Below are positions 7,573 to 9,407 of a stretch of 9,407 bases of DNA, one piece after another; within the stretch, counting starts at the first letter, position 1, and every line of letters starts with the position of its first letter. Source of the stretch: a bacterium (GTDB lineage: Bacteria; Spirochaetota; UBA4802; UBA5550); NCBI GenBank assembly GCA_024224995.1, contig JAAENB010000815.1, forward strand, positions 1 through 9,407, given 5' to 3'. A program made the position numbers and the translations under genes. The notes below the pieces were generated by a model, which saw nothing but the letters and a program-made list of their open reading frames with translations, had not been told where the DNA came from and did not search any database.

Positions 7573-8802
7573 TCATTTTTTGTTCAACACCGATTTTAAA
7601 AAATATATCACCGGGTTGTTTTTTAACTTGATCGCGTAATCAAGCGGTTCCCCGCCAGCGTTATCTTTTGCCCTGAGATTGGCCCCATATTTATGTAATA
7701 CTTTTGCAATGGCTTCCTTGTTATATAAGGCTGTGTAGTGTAAGGGGGTCATTCCATCGCTGTCTTTTGAATTGGGGTCCGCGCCTTTTTCGAGAAGCAA
7801 TATGGCACATTTTTCCAAACGGCCCCACATGTCATTCCTGGCAATTAAATGGAGAGGGGTCAACCCCAATCTATCCCTGGCATTCAGGAGGTTCCCGTGC
7901 TCTATTAAGACTTTTATAGTTTCAATTTTCTTTTTCTTTATCGCGATGTGAAGCGGTAGATCATTATATTTATCCCTGGCATTAATATTGGCCCCGGATT
8001 TTAGTAATAGTTTAACCATATTGGTACGCCCATATTTTGAGGCATAATAAAGAGGGGTTCTTTTATCTTTATCTGAAGTATTCACAAAAGCGCCATGTTT
8101 CAGCAATAAATTTGCCATGTTGGTATGCCCGTATTTTGAGGCATAACAAAGAGGGGTTCTTTTATATTTATCTGAAATAGTAACTAAAGCACCATGTTTC
8201 AACAATAAATTTACCACTTCAATCCTGTTATGATCAACAGCCCAAAAAAGAGGTGTCTGTTTATTGGACTTGTGTCGTATATTAACATCAATACCTGATT
8301 GTATTTTTTTTTTGACGATATCGTATTTCCCCAACCCGGCAGCTGAAAAAAATCCTATTTGAGCTCCATTTATTATTAAATAATCAGCGCTTTCAGTTGC
8401 CCCTGACATAACAGCTTCATCAAGTGGAGAATAACCATCATTATTTTTGACATTAACTTTAGCTCCATTTTTTATAAGTATTTTTATTACCTTTAATCTA
8501 TTATATCCGGTAGCACGATGTAATGGTGTGCCGTAGTGGTTCATTATATTCACATTAGCTTTTTTCGAGATAAGTAATTCAACAATCTCAACATTTCCTT
8601 TTAAGGACACAATTTGAAGTGGACTACGACCGTTTTTATCTATTTCATTAACATCCGCGCCATCATTAATTAATTGCTTTGCTTTTTCTATTTTATCCCT
8701 ATACAATGCGTCATGTAGCGGACCTGGATATACCTTACCGGACAACGAAAAAAGTAAACATGCTATTAATGCTAATATTATTGATTTATTTAGATATTTC
8801 AC
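7573..8802 (-). CDS. Secreted ankyrin-repeat protein
   Basis: A 409-residue protein on the reverse strand. The GTG at 8802 is preferred because GGAG (8812-8809) sits 6 bp upstream and it gives a clean signal peptide (MKYLNKS then IILALIACLLFSLSG). A TTG at 8814 would overlap that ribosome-binding site. Cleavage is likely near residues 22-27. LIAC (Cys15) formally resembles a lipobox, but the hydrophobic core continues past it, so Sec signal peptidase I is more likely. The mature part is almost wholly ankyrin repeats, about 12 units of about 33 residues with the TPLxxA...LLxxGAxxN pattern; the unit near residues 148-175 (positions about 8278-8361) is degenerate. Its last unit ends 5 bp from the stop of the 949-residue gene, in convergent orientation. 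The role is protein-protein binding in the periplasm or outside the cell. An immunity function against the neighbouring effector is possible but unproven. Confidence 0.88.
   Translation of the reverse strand: MKYLNKSIILALIACLLFSLSGKVYPGPLHDALYRDKIEKAKQLINDGADVNEIDKNGRSPLQIVSLKGNVEIVELLISKKANVNIMNHYGTPLHRATGYNRLKVIKILIKNGAKVNVKNNDGYSPLDEAVMSGATESADYLIINGAQIGFFSAAGLGKYDIVKKKIQSGIDVNIRHKSNKQTPLFWAVDHNRIEVVNLLLKHGALVTISDKYKRTPLCYASKYGHTNMANLLLKHGAFVNTSDKDKRTPLYYASKYGRTNMVKLLLKSGANINARDKYNDLPLHIAIKKKKIETIKVLIEHGNLLNARDRLGLTPLHLIARNDMWGRLEKCAILLLEKGADPNSKDSDGMTPLHYTALYNKEAIAKVLHKYGANLRAKDNAGGEPLDYAIKLKNNPVIYFLKSVLNKK
8017..8214. repeat. Recent 99-bp tandem duplication of one ankyrin unit
   Basis: Two adjacent 99-bp copies, 8017-8115 and 8116-8214, match at about 87 of 99 positions by eye, much closer than any other pair of repeats in the gene. 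They encode two 33-residue units carrying TPLxYASKYG. The length equals exactly one ankyrin repeat, so the frame and fold are preserved. Confidence 0.85.
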
Positions 8803-8808
8803 AAAAAA

Positions 8809-8812
8809 CTCC
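8809..8812 (-). promoter_or_regulatory. Shine-Dalgarno GGAG of the ankyrin gene
   Basis: Read on the minus strand, GGAG (8812 to 8809) is followed by six T residues and the GTG at 8802-8800. This is the only good ribosome-binding site near the 5' end of the frame and decides for a GTG start over the TTG at 8814. Confidence 0.65.
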
Positions 8813-8871
8813 AATATGTCACAAAAAGTTATACTTTAAACATCAATGAGTATAAATCAAGTAAAAAACAA

Positions 8872-9147
8872 TTTAAACCCCACACCAACGAAGGTACGTA
8901 TTACGAGGATGACAGCTCTGAAAGATTAACCTGCTTTTACATGAAAGACGCGTTTTACCGGAAAAACCTCCTGCTTTCGTATAACGGAAAAAAAGTAATA
9001 GACCGGGACAAAGCCCGACCAGTAGTATTTACAGATATAATTTTCCGAATCCTTTTGCTGGCTGGAATTAGATTCTGCCGGAAACGATATGCCCCCGCGA
9101 GGAGACGCGCCATTGTTATAACACCCCGGAGGGATGGAGTCATGTAG
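8872..9147 (+). pseudogene. Decayed gene fragment, possibly the C-terminal part of a sulfatase-like enzyme
   Basis: A plus-strand frame is open from 8794 to the TAG at 9145-9147. From about 8872 to 9085 it reads like real protein (TYYEDDSSERLTCFYMKDAF, then ARPVVFTDIIFRILLLAGI). The TDI...LLAGI end resembles the [TS]-D-[IL]-x-P-T-[IL]-L-x-L-x-G-I strand-helix near the C-terminus of alkaline-phosphatase-superfamily sulfatases and phosphoethanolamine transferases. This is a weak similarity, from memory. The frame has no credible 5' end: its only Met is at 8941, in mid-domain and without a ribosome-binding site, and upstream it runs into the ankyrin leader. After about 9090 the frame becomes Arg/Pro-rich repeat sequence. 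It looks truncated at both ends. It could instead be a chance open frame. Confidence 0.35.
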
Positions 9148-9154
9148 CCCGGGG
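9124..9154. repeat. GC-rich dispersed-type palindrome
   Basis: CCCCGG (9124-9129) and CCGGGG (9149-9154) form inverted arms around a loop containing CATGTAG. Together with the flanking GCCCCCGCGAGGAGACGCGCC, this resembles the short GC-rich elements with a CTACATGA core that are scattered between genes in many environmental bacteria. It sits exactly where the upstream frame stops looking like protein, so it may be an inserted element. Confidence 0.5.
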
Positions 9155-9214
9155 CTTCTGCTTCTCTAAAGAAACTAAATTGTTAAAGAGCCCGTTTGGG
9201 GGAATCCCCTGAAA

Positions 9215-9262
9215 AAACCAACCCGTAAAGACGTTGCACGCAACGTCTTTACGGGTTGGTTT
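9215..9262. repeat. Perfect 23-bp inverted repeat (ACGTTGC/GCAACGT type)
   Basis: The arms 9215-9237 and 9240-9262 are perfectly complementary, separated by only AC (9238-9239). The core GTAAAGACGTTGC/GCAACGTCTTTAC belongs to the widespread intergenic palindromes of the GAGACGTTGC type known from several bacterial phyla. As RNA it would form a very stable hairpin; as DNA it could be cruciform-prone. No T-run follows on the plus strand (TTTCCGG). On the minus strand the right end reads GGTTTTTTC, so it could end leftward transcription. It is not obviously tied to any gene here. Confidence 0.85.
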
Positions 9263-9360
9263 CCGGAGATTTGTCCCGGGTCAACACCACAGAGCCAAAA
9301 AAACACCGATCCCCTCACAGGAGTCGCATCCCTCCTCAGAGTCTCCATAGCCCTGGCCAG

Positions 9361-9397
9361 AAACCAGCCAGTAAAGGCGTTGCACTGCAACGTCTCT
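9361..9397. repeat. Second, diverged copy of the GTTGC palindrome
   Basis: The segment starting AAACCAGCC matches the left arm and centre of the 9215-9262 element at 21 of its first 24 bases. Its own palindromic core is CGTTGCA (9378-9384), C, TGCAACG (9386-9392). The two copies begin 146 bp apart and bracket about 100 bp of non-coding sequence. Confidence 0.7.
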
Positions 9398-9407
9398 CAG
9401 AACCAAA

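Larger units (their letters stand above)
9155..9407. other. Repeat-rich non-coding tail of the window
   Basis: No gene is supported here. Besides the two GTTGC palindromes there is a small hairpin, GGGG (9199-9202) with CCCC (9206-9209), followed by GAAAAAA. The 98 bp between the palindromes (9263-9360) has no start with a ribosome-binding site and no protein-like frame that I trust. The bracketed structure might be a small non-autonomous element, but terminal repeats and target-site duplications cannot be shown from a single copy. Confidence 0.5.

Noticed and set aside
9175..9390. 71-residue reverse-strand open frame across the two palindromes
   Set aside because: It is composed of palindrome sequence, has no ribosome-binding site and no recognisable domain; most likely a by-product of GC-rich repeats.
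9215..9399. CRISPR array
   Set aside because: There are only two diverged palindromic copies, no regular spacers and no cas genes.

Overview
The window comes from a Gram-negative, moderately AT-rich bacterium. A lipobox-bearing surface lipoprotein and a contractile-injection spike module both point to a two-membrane cell. No ribosomal or housekeeping gene is present to place it further. The style (FG-GAP lipoprotein, spike gene without a gp27 part, scattered GC-rich palindromes) would fit a non-model lineage such as Spirochaetota, Bacteroidota or Desulfobacterota, but that is a guess.

Layout. (1) 43-1935 (+): a lipoprotein with two Ig-like modules followed by a seven-blade FG-GAP beta-propeller. 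(2) 1936-2196: an intergenic stretch with a strong hairpin and a good sigma-70-type promoter reading into the next block. (3) 2197-7567 (+): a compact three-gene block. It holds a gp5/OB-fold - beta-helix - PAAR-like spike protein with an Ig/SpaA-like tail, a small LysM protein with the KIWD signature typical of phage and T6SS adaptors, and a 949-residue protein whose hydrophobic hairpin and following W...FG motif recall VasX-type colicin-like pore-forming effectors. (4) 7573-8802 (-): a secreted ankyrin-repeat protein, tail-to-tail with the large gene and only 5 bp away. (5) 8815-9407: a decayed gene fragment that runs into a cluster of palindromic repeats, one of them a perfect 23-bp inverted repeat with a partial second copy near the window end.

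Proposed working model: the spike protein sharpens and loads a type VI secretion (or related contractile) needle, the LysM protein couples the cargo to it, and the 949-residue protein is the cargo, probably a membrane-acting toxin. The exported ankyrin protein is the only visible immunity candidate, though its opposite orientation argues against a simple effector-immunity operon. Base composition falls sharply within the spike gene, from about 60% GC in the PAAR region to about 30% at its 3' end, and stays low through the LysM and effector genes. This is what a conserved delivery head joined to an exchangeable cargo tail would look like. The large effector, the LysM insert domain and the gp27-less spike are the parts most worth following up.
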